DNA of 64,000 bases from Termitomyces sp. T153 (lineage: Eukaryota > Basidiomycota > Agaricomycetes > Agaricales > Lyophyllaceae), in NCBI GenBank assembly GCA_018296165.2, contig JACKQL020000029.1:496001-560000 (forward strand). The letters are read 5' to 3'. Of this stretch, positions 35,280 to 46,437 are shown piece after piece. The notes under the pieces are model-generated. The model had not been told where the DNA came from and did not search any database. It was given only the letters and a program-made list of their open reading frames with translations. The position numbers and the translations under genes are program-made. The first letter of the stretch is position 1, and each line of letters opens with the position of its first letter.

Positions 35280-35673
35280 CCTTATGTATGGTCTTCCCTT
35301 CATGAGCATCCAGTTTCAACATTGTTTTCCCTGATTTATGTTTCAACATGTAATCATAGTCTGCTAGTATTCCTGACCATCATGCCTGCCTTCAATCAAA
35401 TTTTTGTGCCATCAAAAATTTCTATGATCTGTCCAGATTTACAAAGTGTGTTTACTCCCTTGCAGCAAGTACTGTCACTTGTCTAATGCTCTCACAATAG
35501 CTAACAATTTTTTATTGTGTATTTCATAGTTCTGTTCTGCTGCCATAAAGCCTTTCAAATAGTATGCTATAGGATGCCATTCACCATTCTGCTTTTGAGA
35601 TAATACTGCCCCTGATGGATAGTCTGAGGTGTCAGCTTCAATTTTGAATGGATCATTGTCAGGTTGTGAGGGA
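35280..35673 (-). pseudogene. Gypsy/chromovirus RNase H fragment
   Basis: Minus-strand reading: PFKIEADTSDYPSGAVLSQK, GEWHPIAYYLKGF, AEQNYEIHNKKLLAIVRAL, IWTDHRNF. This is the RNase H domain of Ty3/Gypsy chromoviruses, with catalytic D in EADTSDY and E in YEIHNKKLLAI. Stops follow downstream. CpG-poor. Confidence 0.82.
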
Positions 35674-36120
35674 GAGTGTCAAGGGGCTGCTCATGCTGGA
35701 CCCCATTCTTGTTTCCCTTATTCTGAGCTGGCCTCTCATTCCCACCCTCCCATTTTCTTGAGACAAGTACCTTAGACCAAGGGCTATCTAGTAGTCATAT
35801 CTACATGTGGTCATGTCCCCCAAAGCTGGAGATCAGGGCCATTTGCAATGAATTTCCATTTTTTGATTGGACTCCAGATTTGATTGCCATTCTTAAAGTT
35901 TAAGATTTTTTGTTGTGCTGTACAGTTGTTCCCCATGCTTCTGAAGCCTCTGAAGCATTACACTTGACCTAGAGAGTTCCCCAGACTTGCTCTCTTTGAA
36001 TCTCCCTCTGACAGGTGAGTAATTATGGCCTGTAGGCAATGTACAGTACTGAATAGACTTTGGATCTCCCTCTGCTAGCTGTGTGATTGAGCCATAGCCT
36101 CCTGAGGTTGCCCTTACAGC
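35674..36120 (+). repeat. LTR-like arm A of an inverted repeat
   Basis: The segment starts TGTCAAGGGGC and its part from about 35698 is the inverted counterpart of 37458-37878. Translated minus-strand, it gives an open frame with RATSGGYGSITQLAEGDPKS that reappears on the plus strand of arm B. Because arm B directly adjoins a polypurine tract, the repeated unit is best explained as two LTR copies in opposite orientation rather than as a gene. Confidence 0.6.
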
Positions 36121-36189
36121 AGACCAAGTCTCTAGCTTTGGTCTAGGAGCCCCCTTTTTATTTGCTTCAATAAGTTGAGGCAACTGAAA

Positions 36190-36640
36190 GGTTTCTCCTC
36201 CACTGGTGTCTTCCTACCCCCTATGCTACTCCTACAACCCAACCAACCTCTCCAGCACCTCCCCCTAATGCTTCAGGCTCTCAGGATGATGTCTGGAGTT
36301 GTTTGTTAACTCTAGAGATGCAAGTACAACTTACCCAAGCCTTCCTTACCTCCCACATTGCCACACTTGCTGGATTACAGAAACTGACCTCTTAGATGGC
36401 AAGGACTTGACTGACATCACTAGCAATAATGACAATTTAGTGCAACTCAGCCCTTTGCTAAGCCTTTATATCATTTTCTTGCTTCTTGATACCATACTGA
36501 AAAACCATCAAAAATACTCTACAGACTTCTCCTTTTGCTATTGTTTCTTGTCACTACCTCAAGTTAGACTATCACTAGCTGCCTTGCACAAACCTTTCAG
36601 GGGTTTTCTCTCTAGGATGACCTACTGATCATTTCCCCTC
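36190..36640 (+). pseudogene. Probable Gypsy gag N-terminal remnant
   Basis: Broken plus-strand frames contain PLPLMLQAL-like proline-rich text followed by LTLEMQVQLTQAFLTSHIAT-like sequence across a few frame changes, the kind of coiled, Thr-rich start seen in agaric Gypsy gag proteins. Weak evidence; no gag core or zinc knuckle. Confidence 0.3.
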
Positions 36641-36674
36641 CAAGACTATTTCTTATTGCTACATGTTTTATTTC

Positions 36675-36758
36675 TTGACTTTCTTGTGTCCTTGCTTGAC
36701 TTTCTTGTGTCCTTACTTGACTTTCTTGTGTCCCTGCTTGATTTTCTTGTGTCCTTGC
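36675..36758. repeat. 21-bp minisatellite, four copies
   Basis: TTGACTTTCTTGTGTCCTTGC units start at 36675, 36696, 36717 and 36738 with one or two differences each. They precede a stretch (about 36845-36970) that is nearly the same as 51216-51330, the 3' part of the 59-bp-repeat LTR, so this is likely a diverged LTR of that family with a different internal satellite. Confidence 0.85.
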
Positions 36759-36989
36759 CTTTCTTGTCACCAGTGCCAAGTGCTAAGACACTAGCAAACC
36801 TTTCTCACTTCTTATTTTCACTTGAGCTTTTCTATATGATATTTTTGTTAGGTCTTTGTATTTTGTTCACTAACTATTGCTTTTCTCTGAAAATTCAATA
36901 CTGAGATTCTATATATAAACCAATCATGTATCTATATCACATTATCAACAAAATACTTGTTTGAGCCCACTGTGATGGTTTTTGGACTC

Positions 36990-37457
36990 TGTAAATCCAC
37001 AGAAATGTTCCAAACAATGATGAACAACCTACTCAAAGATTAATTCTCTGTGGCATGGTAATAGTATACATGGGTGACATACTCATGTATACAAAAACCT
37101 TAAATGAACATCAGAAAGTTGTCCTAGAAGTATTAAAGATTCTTGAATGAAACCAGGGAAATGGGAATTTGAGAGGGAAAAGATCAAGTACTTGGGAGTA
37201 GTCATTGGGGATGGAAAGGTAGAGATGGACTCAACTAAACTGGCTGCAATTAATGAATGACCCACACTGCAAACTATTGACAGACACATTCATTTCTAGG
37301 CTTCTGCAATTTTTACCAGAAATTCATTGAAGGATTTGCTTCAGTAGCACAACCCTTATACCATTTGACAAGAAAAAAGGATATATTCAGATGGATGGAG
37401 AGTTGTGATATAGCTTTTCATATCTTGAAAGAAAAATTAGTTTTTGTGCCTGTCCTC
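36990..37457 (+). pseudogene. Gypsy reverse transcriptase C-terminal fragment
   Basis: Broken plus-strand frames give MFQTMMNNLL, then FLGFCNFYQKFIEGFASVAQ, PLYHLTRKKDIFRWMESCD, the conserved RT-connection region of Ty3/Gypsy elements. It is truncated at about 37457 by the inverted-repeat arm B. Confidence 0.8.
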
Positions 37458-37897
37458 TCTGTAAGGGCAACCTCAGGAGGGTATGGCTCAATCACGCAAC
37501 TGGCAGAGGGAGATCCAAAGTCTATTCAGTACTGTACAATGTTTACAGGCCATAGTTAATCACCTGGCAGAGATCCAAAGAGAACAAGTCTGAGGAACTC
37601 TCTAGGTCAGGTGTGATGCTTCAGAGGCTTCAAAAGCATGGGAAACAACTGTACAACATGACAGAAAAACTTAAACTCTGAAAATTGGCAATTAAATCTG
37701 GAGTCCAATCAAAAAATGGAACTTCATTGTGAATGGCCTTGATCTCCAGCCTTGGGGGAGATGACCACATGTAGATATAACTACTAGATAGCCTTGGTCT
37801 AAGGTATTTGTCTCCAGAAAAAGGGAGGGTGCAAATGAGAGGTCAGCTCAGAATAAAGGAAACAAGAATGGAGTCCTTTATGGGTAGTCCTCTGACA
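37458..37897 (-). repeat. LTR-like arm B of the inverted repeat
   Basis: On the minus strand it begins TGTCAGAGGAC at 37897, right after the polypurine tract AAAGGGGGGGTGA, as a 3' LTR should. It is the inverted copy of 35698-36119. Confidence 0.6.
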
Positions 37898-38260
37898 TCA
37901 CCCCCCCTTTGGCATGTGGCATCTTGATGTATGGGGTAGAAGAAGTTGCAGACCACTTGATCAGCTGCTGAGACTGGGTAGATGCCTTGGATGGCTTTTG
38001 ACACACCAAAGTCCTCTGGTAAAAGTCTCAGACCAGAGCTAATGCACATACATTTGCCTGTGGTTTCCAAGAGATGCCCTTAACACTATATCCTTTCCAC
38101 TTCACCCTGAACTGCAAATTTCCCCAAAATACCCTGCTATTAGCTTTCCTCCACCTCATACTCCACCTCCTCATTAACCAGGATTGGTGGTGGTGGTGGC
38201 CTGGGGTGACAACCAGGGATAGGGTCTTCTGAAGCTGGGAATAGCTTGACAGCATTAAAG
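37898..38260 (-). pseudogene. Chromovirus integrase C-terminus with chromodomain
   Basis: Minus-strand reading: NSRVFWGNLQFRVKWKGYSV, then ISWKPQANV, a chromodomain (usual form LVKWKGY...SWEP.ENV) that tethers chromovirus integrase to heterochromatin. Frame changes precede it and the last codons overlap the polypurine tract. The E of SWEP is K here. No other part of this integrase is present. Confidence 0.8.
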
Positions 38261-38316
38261 ACTAGGTGCAGCTGGCACAGGCCCACAGAAAGTTTCAATC
38301 TGTAAGCTGATAGCTG

Positions 38317-38768
38317 TTATGACTCATCTCTGGACCTCTCTCATCCTGAGTACCCCAATAGCCTGAAGTACATGCCAACTCCTTCTTGAACCTCTATGAC
38401 CCTCTGTCCACTCCTGGCACCTTTTATAGCAAACCCCAATGCTTTTCCAGCAAACCTCAGTGCTTCCTCCAGCAGGCCTCATCACTCTTCTAGCCACTAC
38501 TGAGGACTCTGGTAATTACAACACTTCCTCTGGCCCCCAGTGTACATCACACATCACAGATCTGCACCAGGATATCACTACAGCCCACCTTCTAGATCAG
38601 ACTCAGCACCTATTAGATCCATGTGGCCCCAATGAGCCCTGCTATTAGACCCATGGTCTTGGAGAGGATCCCTTGACAGTATTCAGGTTGTAGAGTAATA
38701 TCAGTTATAGTAGTCTTGATATTACTTATGTTAGTGCCTATTTTGTCTTATTATTCTAAACCTCTGTC
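38317..38768 (+). repeat. Truncated chromovirus LTR
   Basis: Starts TGTTATGACTCAT and reaches AGTCTTGATATT (38712-38723), the putative transcript start shared with the other LTRs, then breaks off where the next LTR begins. Its TATA box is degenerate. Confidence 0.6.
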
Positions 38769-39755
38769 TGTGACAACCCATCCCTAGACCTCTGGACCTC
38801 CCTCTCACATGCCTCAAATGCCTGGACTGTCTACTAGCACCCTTTTGACTCACTCTGACTCTTGTTCACCCATGGTGCCCACACCAGCTGATTCTGCCAC
38901 TTTCTCAGCAAACTCCAATAGCCCCCTGGCAAACTCTGCCACTCCCCCATTCTCTTCTGAGTCCCCAGATATCTCCAACACTCCCCAATAACCCTAGCAC
39001 ATATTGTGGACCCACACCAATATGTCATCATGGCCTGCCCAATCAGAACCAATACCCACCAGACCCATGCAGCACTGACAATCCCCACTATCAGACCTGC
39101 AATCTCTGGAGGAGTCCAGTAGTTACTATATAAGTTGTAAGAGTGATAAATGCTACAGTAGTTTTGATATTACCTACTTACATCTGTGTCTGTTACATTT
39201 TGTTTCTGGTTTCATCTGTTTCTGTCTTTTGTTTCATTGCCTCTAGTTTTGTATCTCTCAATTCCATTTTGTTCCTGTCTCTGTCTCATCTTGACTCCAT
39301 TTTGTCTCATCTGCCTCAACTTCTTTTCATGTTGCCTGATTTCCTTTTGACTCTAACTCCATCCCAATCTCTGTACATATCTCTGTTTACACATTTACAA
39401 CTCTGTACATTTATATTTAGCTCTGGACTTGTTCTATGCTTGGCCCCAGAATACATCAAAACTGTTTGATCCCCTATCAAGCTTCAGTTCCACTCCTGCT
39501 CATATGACCCTCGAGTACTCCACACTCTCAGTATCTGGCCCCAGACTTGTGCCTGATGAACCTCCAAGCCCAATCCTTATTCACACATTGGATTAGACTT
39601 TTCTGGACCACCCAAAACTTGCTCAGACTGCTTTCCCAAACCTCTCCTTGTAAGAATCTGACATCCGGACTTAGGTTATAAGTGCGAGACATTGCATTTG
39701 CTTAGTAAGCATTTTCCCAATTAAGCTGAGCCTCTATAGTCAGCTGAACCTGGCA
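38769..39755 (+). repeat. Chromovirus LTR followed by primer-binding region
   Basis: About 987 bp, TGTGACAACCC...CTGGCA, CpG-poor homologue of the 1049-bp LTRs. TATA box tatataag at 39127 and AGTTTTGATATT at 39160-39171, 33 nt apart. TAATATCAAGACT follows at 39756-39768, the same PBS as in the CpG-rich element. Confidence 0.75.
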
Positions 39756-39768
39756 TAATATCAAGACT

Positions 39769-41790
39769 CCTCCTTACTTTATTCTTGGTGTCTGCCTTTA
39801 ACCTGTGTATATTCCTGCTAGCTACCTGACCAATGTCTATACTAGGTTGGTACCTGAAAACTATTATGCCTCATTTTATCCAAGTTCCTCCCACAGATCC
39901 TTATGCTCCCTGTCACTGGACCCCAAATTACAACTAGGCTTTCTACACACCTTTCATCAGTCAGAAAAACTGCTCCTCAGTGTACTCCACTGATGGGACC
40001 TACCTCTGCATGTATCTTAGAGGACTACCTAGGATGCCAATGGCCATGTGAGCATCCCCAGCCCCACTTAACTCAGCCTACCTCCCCCCAGCTCACTACT
40101 ATGCTTACCCATGCCCTGCTGCACCCCTAGTCTCTCCAAAACAGCCTGACAACTACCCCCCCTCTCAGCTCTGACCCCCCACACAAGCCCTACTCTCTCC
40201 AAAATAGCAATGGGTGAAAGCCTATGTCCAGCAGTGCATAGAGTCCTCTGCTCCCTTCACCTCTCCTCTGTAGAATTTGCAAGACACCCTTTTGCCCTCC
40301 TTGTCAGCCTTGGATATCATGCCACCTCCAGAACTCTGGAGGTATGAGCAGACTGTCTTCTTGACTTCCATAAATGTTACCAGCAGGGCACTCTCTCTGA
40401 AACTACACAAGGTATCCTGAAGATTGATGCTTACCACTGAAACAAATTCTGTGCCCTAGTCAAAAAAATCTATACTAGCCCAAATACCCATCAATTTTAG
40501 GACCTCTTGGACCCTGCCTGCTTCTTCCATATGCAATGAAAAGAACCCACCAGAGTACAAACCAAGGCCTCAGCCCTTATTTCCCACCAGCAGGAGGAGC
40601 TCAATGCCACATCCAACATTTTGAGGTCCCTCAACCTCACTGAAGAACTCTTTGACCAACCTACCACCCACACTCTGGCTCTCTCCATATACCCTAGAGC
40701 AAACTCTGTCCCCAGCACCTTCCACACCTAGGACCAGCTTACTATACCCAAATCATGCACCCTAAAACCCCCCAACAACAACCTCACCTCCAACCTCACC
40801 CTCTCCTACATTGACAAGCTAGAAAACCTCAGCAAAGAACCTGCCCCTGGAAATGGAGCTCTGGCACCTCCCTAGGACAGGCCTCCCCACTTTTCCCCCA
40901 TGACAATGCCTCTCCAAATGCACCCATGCCCTGCTAGAATGCCTCAGTCTCTCTATGTCAACTTATAGGCCCTGAAGCACCCAGACCCCCTAGCCCTCCT
41001 CAACCCCCACTAATCCCTTTACCCAAACAACCCACCAACAACAACAACTTTGAACTGCCAACCTCCAGAGAACCCCCTCCCCCTGACTAGGCCCTAAGCC
41101 CCCCTCCAGGCAATGCTGACCCACTTCCCAGTTGCAGACCACTATTACTATTATAATGCTGGACCCTGCCCCAAAACTAAGACATCCAGAACAACACTTG
41201 TGATGCATGCTAGGAAGGCAAGCTCAACACTTAAAAGCTGGAGCCCTTCACTGGCTGTGACCCTTGGAAATGGAAAATCTTTCTGATCCAATGCCTTACT
41301 ATGTTCCAAGCTAAGCCTATTACTTTTTAACTTGAGAGCTCATGAGTGGCCTTTGCCACCTCATATCTACAGGGCATCACCTTTGATCACTATACAGTGC
41401 TGCTCCAGTTCAACTCCAACAATCCTGTGCTCTCAAACTGGCTTGCCTTTACCCAGGAGTTTTTCAGTAAGTTTGGAATCTTTGATACCATAGTGAAAGC
41501 AGAAGAAAACCTCTTCAAGCTCTGAATGTGCAACAACAAGCAATTCATGACCTCTATTGTCCAGTTTGAGTGAGAAGCCTATAGAACAGGTTGTAACTAC
41601 AATGCTCTCCAAGTTGCCCTCTGCTATGCCTTTCCCCAACAAATCAAAGACATCCTCCACCTTGCATCCAAACAAACTATGTATGACAGCTACAAGGCAC
41701 TCATTATACAGATTGACAATGCTACTAGGAAGATTGGAGCAGCAATACAGCACCTCAGACTACCTGGAATGCCTCTGGCAATAAGAACTG
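39769..41790 (+). pseudogene. Ty3/Gypsy gag, decayed
   Basis: Downstream of the LTR and PBS, broken plus-strand frames give a proline-rich N-terminal part (40560-41200: LNLTEELFDQPTTHTLALSI, YIDKLENLSKEPAPGNGA) and the retrotransposon gag core (41260-41760: SWVAFATSYLQGITFDHYTV, NWLAFTQEFFSKFGIFDTIV, AFPQQIKDILHLASKQTMYD). Numerous stops and CpG loss show it is old. It ends at a Tc1 terminal fragment at 41794; no pol follows. Confidence 0.8.
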
Positions 41791-41793
41791 GCA

Positions 41794-41877
41794 GAATTTT
41801 AAATACTTCCAGTCCTTCATGCCAATGTCATCTTTGAAAAAGTATAAAACATTGGGACAGTTTTTTGAGCCACTGTA
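41794..41877 (+). repeat. Tc1 right-end fragment
   Basis: An 84-bp match to the right end of the Tc1 copies at 32934-33017 and 47345-47425, ending CCACTGTA. No transposase is attached. Confidence 0.85.
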
Positions 41878-42457
41878 GCATGGATCCTTGAACATTCACT
41901 CCTTTCTGATTTGTAGTTTAGCATCTGATATCTTATTGGGTAGTCTAAAATCCTCTGTATTTGACATAGAATCTTAACTTTGATCTTGTTGACTTTTTCC
42001 TTGTTTTTTTTGAGTGAACCTGACATAATCCCAAACATGACAAAGGTGAACAGTTGTCAAAATGCTCAAGGGAACTTCAATCAGAACCTGTAAAGCTGAC
42101 CCCGACAAAGTTGACCTTACAAAGTTGACCCGACCTGACAGGTGCCGTCCAAAATAATCTTTCCAAGTTAGTGCCAGATGTATGCATGCCTGTTTTCTCG
42201 GGCAAAACGCACTGCACATGTGCAGGTCTGGCATTAGGGTGTATAAGAAGCATTAAAGAAATGACTTGGAAAGCACGTTAGATTTGGACTGGCAATGCAT
42301 TGAAGTTGGCTCTCATTGAGTAGTAGTATTCTCCGAGTCGCCTTTTCCTGGGCAGCCACAGTTCCGAGTCATGCTCACTAGACGTCAAGCGATGCCTCTG
42401 GGTCAGAACGAACGAACACCATAAAAGATGCTTTCTCGAACTACTAATTACAAATAT
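41878..42457. other. Island border and 3' flank of the pectinesterase gene
   Basis: CpG returns at about 42090 (first seen as CCGACAAAG, CCCGACC). A short direct repeat, acaaagttgacc, occurs twice at 42107-42130. No gene is visible. Confidence 0.5.
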
Positions 42458-44171
42458 TCAGAAACGATACTCAAAGTCGATCCAGCTTGGATGGCCTAGA
42501 ATCTTCTCAAGCATGAATTTCTGAGCTTCTTCAGCTGTCAGAATATGCTCGATTGGAACCCGTGCAGTGGTGTTTCCACCAGACCCTAAACCATGAACAT
42601 CGTCAGAAGTGGTCTGCATGAGAAATATATAAACTCATAGAGGATAAGTACTGCTTACCAGTGGAATTGAACTCGGCATAAAATGTTGTATTTAGGATGG
42701 TAGTCCTGCTCAGACATTAGTGAGCTATAGGATGAAGCTTGAGGGGCATGGAGACACATACCTCGTGCCACCGAAGGGCGTAAACCCAGCCGGCCGTATG
42801 CTTTGATCCATGAAGGTATTAAGAAATACGGTGGTCGCGAGGTCATTCCAAGGCCGGCCTGCCAAAAGTCAACTGAGCAAAAAACTACCTCAGATGGAAC
42901 GGCATCATTCACCTAAATAGCAAAGTCCGTCTGTGACAGTGGTGGCATTCGCATCGGGTGACTAGTTTGCATAGGTAGCGAATCAGATTCCTGAAAGAAT
43001 GGATACACACCCTGATTATCTTTGATTCAGATATGTAGGCACCATACTGATTCTCCGGTGCATCAGTGAGATTGGTGCCTTTCCAAGCAACGATACCGCC
43101 GCCACAAGCACGATTGGCGAGAATGACGTTCTGGAACCACCTGCGAAGAGTATGCCTATTGGCAACGTGAATATAAATTAGCTTATCGTACAAACGCGGT
43201 GCCAAATCCAAACAAGTCTGCGTAACGCGATCACTCGGCGTAGTGCAAGCATCAGAGGAAAATGGACACTCACAATCTGTCTGGCCAAATATCACACTGT
43301 CCACGACATACGTGCTTCCATTACGACCTGTGTACCACGTGTCCTGAAAGCTGGCGAAGGAACATCCGTAAAATGAGGCATTTGAATACGAGATGTCCGT
43401 CACTAGTGCTTGGGAGATCGCAAAATTGGCCTACAACATAACATGAACATTGATAGTGAACCGATCCTAAGGGAAAGCTATCGCACGAACAGCACGATTA
43501 GACCAGTCAATATTGTATGCCCTGAAGTCACTGTTGCCTACAAGCGGCTGAAGAGGCGCGCCAGTGGGTCCGGCTCCGATTAGAGATGCGTTGAATGAAG
43601 GTGCAATTATCAAGACCGCAAACGTGGCATCATCCATGCCAAGATGGACAAAATTAGTATCGAAGACTTGAACCAAGTTCGACGTCGAGGATGGAGCAAC
43701 ATCCAATGGATATTTTGGGTCTGCAACGGATGCCAGTGAGGACGGAGGGAGCTGACCCTGCATAAGATACATGTATGTGGAGTTCAGCAAGCCAATAATG
43801 CTAGAAGCGCTCACCATCAGCGTCAGAGGAGCTGTCCTTGTAACGTTGATAGTTTCATGATACTCACCCTCTCCAATGAGGATCGTCGCGTAACCAGTAG
43901 GCGGGCTTGAGGATACTGATGAGTCCTGTTTTTTATGCGGAATCAACACATCTTACAGTGACAAAATAGCTTCTTGAATGCTATTGAAATGAGCAAAAGA
44001 ATCAGACGCGTTATTGGAAACATATATTGTTCCCTGTGGACAATCAAGGAGTGGAGAATGTCCCGCAGGCTTTTTGATCTGACACGCGATGAATTCGGGA
44101 GAAAGCCCGCCTACAGAAAGAATACACGCGGCATGTAGCAACGCAACGAGAGACGTGTATCCTGAGAGCAT
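42458..44171 (-). CDS. Secreted pectinesterase (carbohydrate esterase family 8), 10 exons
   Basis: Predicted 400-aa enzyme that removes methyl groups from pectin in plant cell walls. Exons (minus): 44171-43957, 43905-43815, 43757-43491, 43430-43274, 43217-43196, 43140-43011, 42961-42913, 42858-42762, 42705-42659, 42585-42458. A hydrophobic N-terminus (SLVALLHAACILSVGGL) fits a signal peptide. The CE8 parallel beta-helix core carries FASFQDTWYTGR (catalytic-site Gln, Asp), GQTDYLFGFGTAWF (second Asp region) and YLGRPWNDLATTVFLNT (substrate Arg and Trp). Exon 5 is a 22-nt microexon; without it YLFGFGT is lost. Intron 2 (57 bp) is stop-free and in frame. No lesion; it sits alone in a CpG-normal islet between repeat tracts. 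Confidence 0.92.
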
Positions 44172-44900
44172 TCTCGAGCAATCACTTAGGAATACTGTAA
44201 GACGGCAACCTTAATGAACCTTTCGTACCGAACGTCCGGACCGCCAGAATCAGTAACGGCAAGATCACGAGAACATATGGTCCGGTGAGACCTGAAAAAG
44301 ACCATGAAGCGCATAATCGAGTAATCAATCAAGGCGCGATAACGTTCGTCGTGCTACCGGTTTTCAAGCTCGAACTCATGCTAAGATGAAATCAAGTCTA
44401 GCATGCTAAGCAAGGCTTCGACTATTTCTTCATGAAGGTCTAAAAACCATTTTCGAGGTTCTGAGTCTAGAATAGATGTGATTTATAAATCATGTGATTA
44501 AAATAACCTCGCGATTAAATCAAACTCAATCATGTGAAATTATTGATATTCCATGTATTCGATGTTCAAAACAAACTGCTTGTTAATTAACAGAAGGACA
44601 TCAGCGACATATCATGAAATAATAGATTGAACCAACCTAGTCACCCTCCACCCTCTACGTACACTGTCAATCCACTTTTATGGTTGATTGCGAAATGCAG
44701 AGGTTTGTTTGTATTAGTCTTAGAGACTCAACCAAACAACAGCAAATCAACAGGTTCGAGGGCTCGAAGTACACTTTAGAATCACACTATTTTAACAATG
44801 TAATAGTAGATTGATTGAAATCAATTTTAATATAAGTTCGAACAACGGTTCAAACAAATAAAACAGGTTCAATTATCAAATAAAACCTAATGTTGAAGCC
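44172..44900. other. Upstream region of the pectinesterase gene
   Basis: 729 bp, increasingly AT-rich, containing the pectinesterase promoter. No gene. CpG drops off past about 44440, marking the other edge of the islet. Confidence 0.5.
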
Positions 44901-45480
44901 TTGTTCATGTTATAAGCCTAGGTAATCCTCTCCCTGGGGATTCTGAGCTGCACGCCGAACATTGCTTGTCGATCTCAAAATCCCCCCTCACTTTTATACT
45001 GTTGCTCTCATGCACAGACCACAATGTCCTGTGCATGCTGCTCCTGTTGTCATTCCAGTCATTCACTGCCCAAGGCCAACAATTTTCGTGGATCCACATG
45101 CTGGCAAGGCTTGGCACTTGATCCCTTCATCTGTTCATGGTTCTTTCCCTTCCCAAAATCCTTCCCTAACCTTCTCACTCTTCTAGATCCAGTTGGTGGT
45201 CAATTTCCATATGCAAATCAAGGGAGGGAGGTAACCATTGTGCTGGGTGTTGAATGGGTTGTCACCGAGGTCAGGAATGGTGAGTGAACAGCATGAGAAT
45301 GAGTGTGTGATGCATGAGTGCAGCAGCCATTGAAGGAGTGCAATGAATGAAATCCTAAGAAAAGGTGGCAATGTGAGGCCAATGCTGGCTTGACTTGACC
45401 AGTGCAGGGACACAACAATAAGTGTATAGAGGATAAACAAAGAAAATTACAGGAGAAGCCATCAAGTATAGAAAGATGTT
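44901..45480. other. Unassigned CpG-poor stretch
   Basis: Short frames on both strands (for example 45024-45287 plus, with LTLLDPVGGQFPYANQGREV) are unrecognised. No terminal repeats seen. Confidence 0.35.
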
Positions 45481-45481
45481 T

Positions 45482-45996
45482 TTATGTATTAGTATCAAAG
45501 GTGTCCATGTAGCCTGGTTCCTTTAACACTCCCACCCATGCAAACAGACAGCAATTAAAGTAAAGTAAATGCTCCCACCATTCCTTATGGGCACAGATGT
45601 GATGGCCCATTGTTGACTTCTGATATGCCTGCTTGAGAGCAGCCCAGGCAGTGGCAGCAGATTTCATGCCTTTGATGTGGTAGCACTGCTCAGGTTCTAT
45701 AGAAGCATAGATGTATGCAACAAGAACCTTGTCCATCTTCATGTCTCCTTCTGCAACAGTCCCAGATACAACCCAATCAGCCTCAACACCCATGAAACAC
45801 ATCTCCATGTTTTCCAACCATTCCATCCAGTTGTCATCAGTGAACTTGGCAGACTGCAAGAGACTGTTTGAAAGATAGGCTGGGAGAGCCTCCTGACCAT
45901 GTCACTCTGCTCAATTGTTTGGTCAAACAATCTGCCAGTGACACCATTGCCATGGCCCTTCATTATTCTGTGCTTGCCAGTGCTCTTATAAGTCAC
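45482..45996 (-). pseudogene. Copia gag N-terminal domain
   Basis: Minus-strand reading: FTDDNWMEWLENMEMCFMGV, DKVLVAYIYASIEPEQCYHI, SAATAWAALKQAYQKSTMGH. This is the gag (UBN2-like) start of fungal Ty1/Copia elements. A frame change separates the first residues at about 45860. It stops at 45482 without zinc knuckle or pol. Confidence 0.7.
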
Positions 45997-46437
45997 ATTC
46001 CTGCCACAAAAGCCCTCCTAATCGGCACTGCTGATTGCACTTGTTTTATCAGTGCAGTCAACTTGGTACACTTTTACATTTTGTTCTTATCCCTTTTTCA
46101 GTACCCTAATCTCAACATTTTGTCTCATTTTAGCCAGTATTTTGCTGATCAAGCCAAGTTTCCTCATATGACCAAGCAACAGGGCCTGTTCAACACCCTG
46201 TCCTCCCTCATCCAGTCAAAAACTGTTGATCAATTTGTTGGAGACACTTTTACTCCTGCCAAAGCATTCTTCACCTTTGCCAATGCTATAATCACTATCA
46301 AAAGCCACTACTGTGAAGTTTACCAGAAGGAGCTTCAAGAAGTGAGCTTCTTATCCCCTCCTTCTTCCCTTTCTCTTACTTTTGTTTGGCTTTCAACAGC
46401 TCCACTGCTATGCCAGAGACACCGGTGTCACCCATGC
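45997..46437 (+). other. Unrecognised open frame
   Basis: A plus-strand frame runs without stop from 45868 to 46482, its first part overlapping the Copia gag antisense. From about 46130 it reads SQYFADQAKFPHMTKQQGLF, FVGDTFTPAKAFFTFANAII, protein-like but unknown to me. It ends in the Tc1 left end, so it may be a host or element gene cut by that insertion. Confidence 0.3.

Noticed and set aside
35893..36183. 96-codon minus frame (RATSGGYGSITQ...) as a gene
   Set aside because: The same translation appears in the inverted arm at 37458-37560 next to a polypurine tract; it is better explained as LTR sequence.
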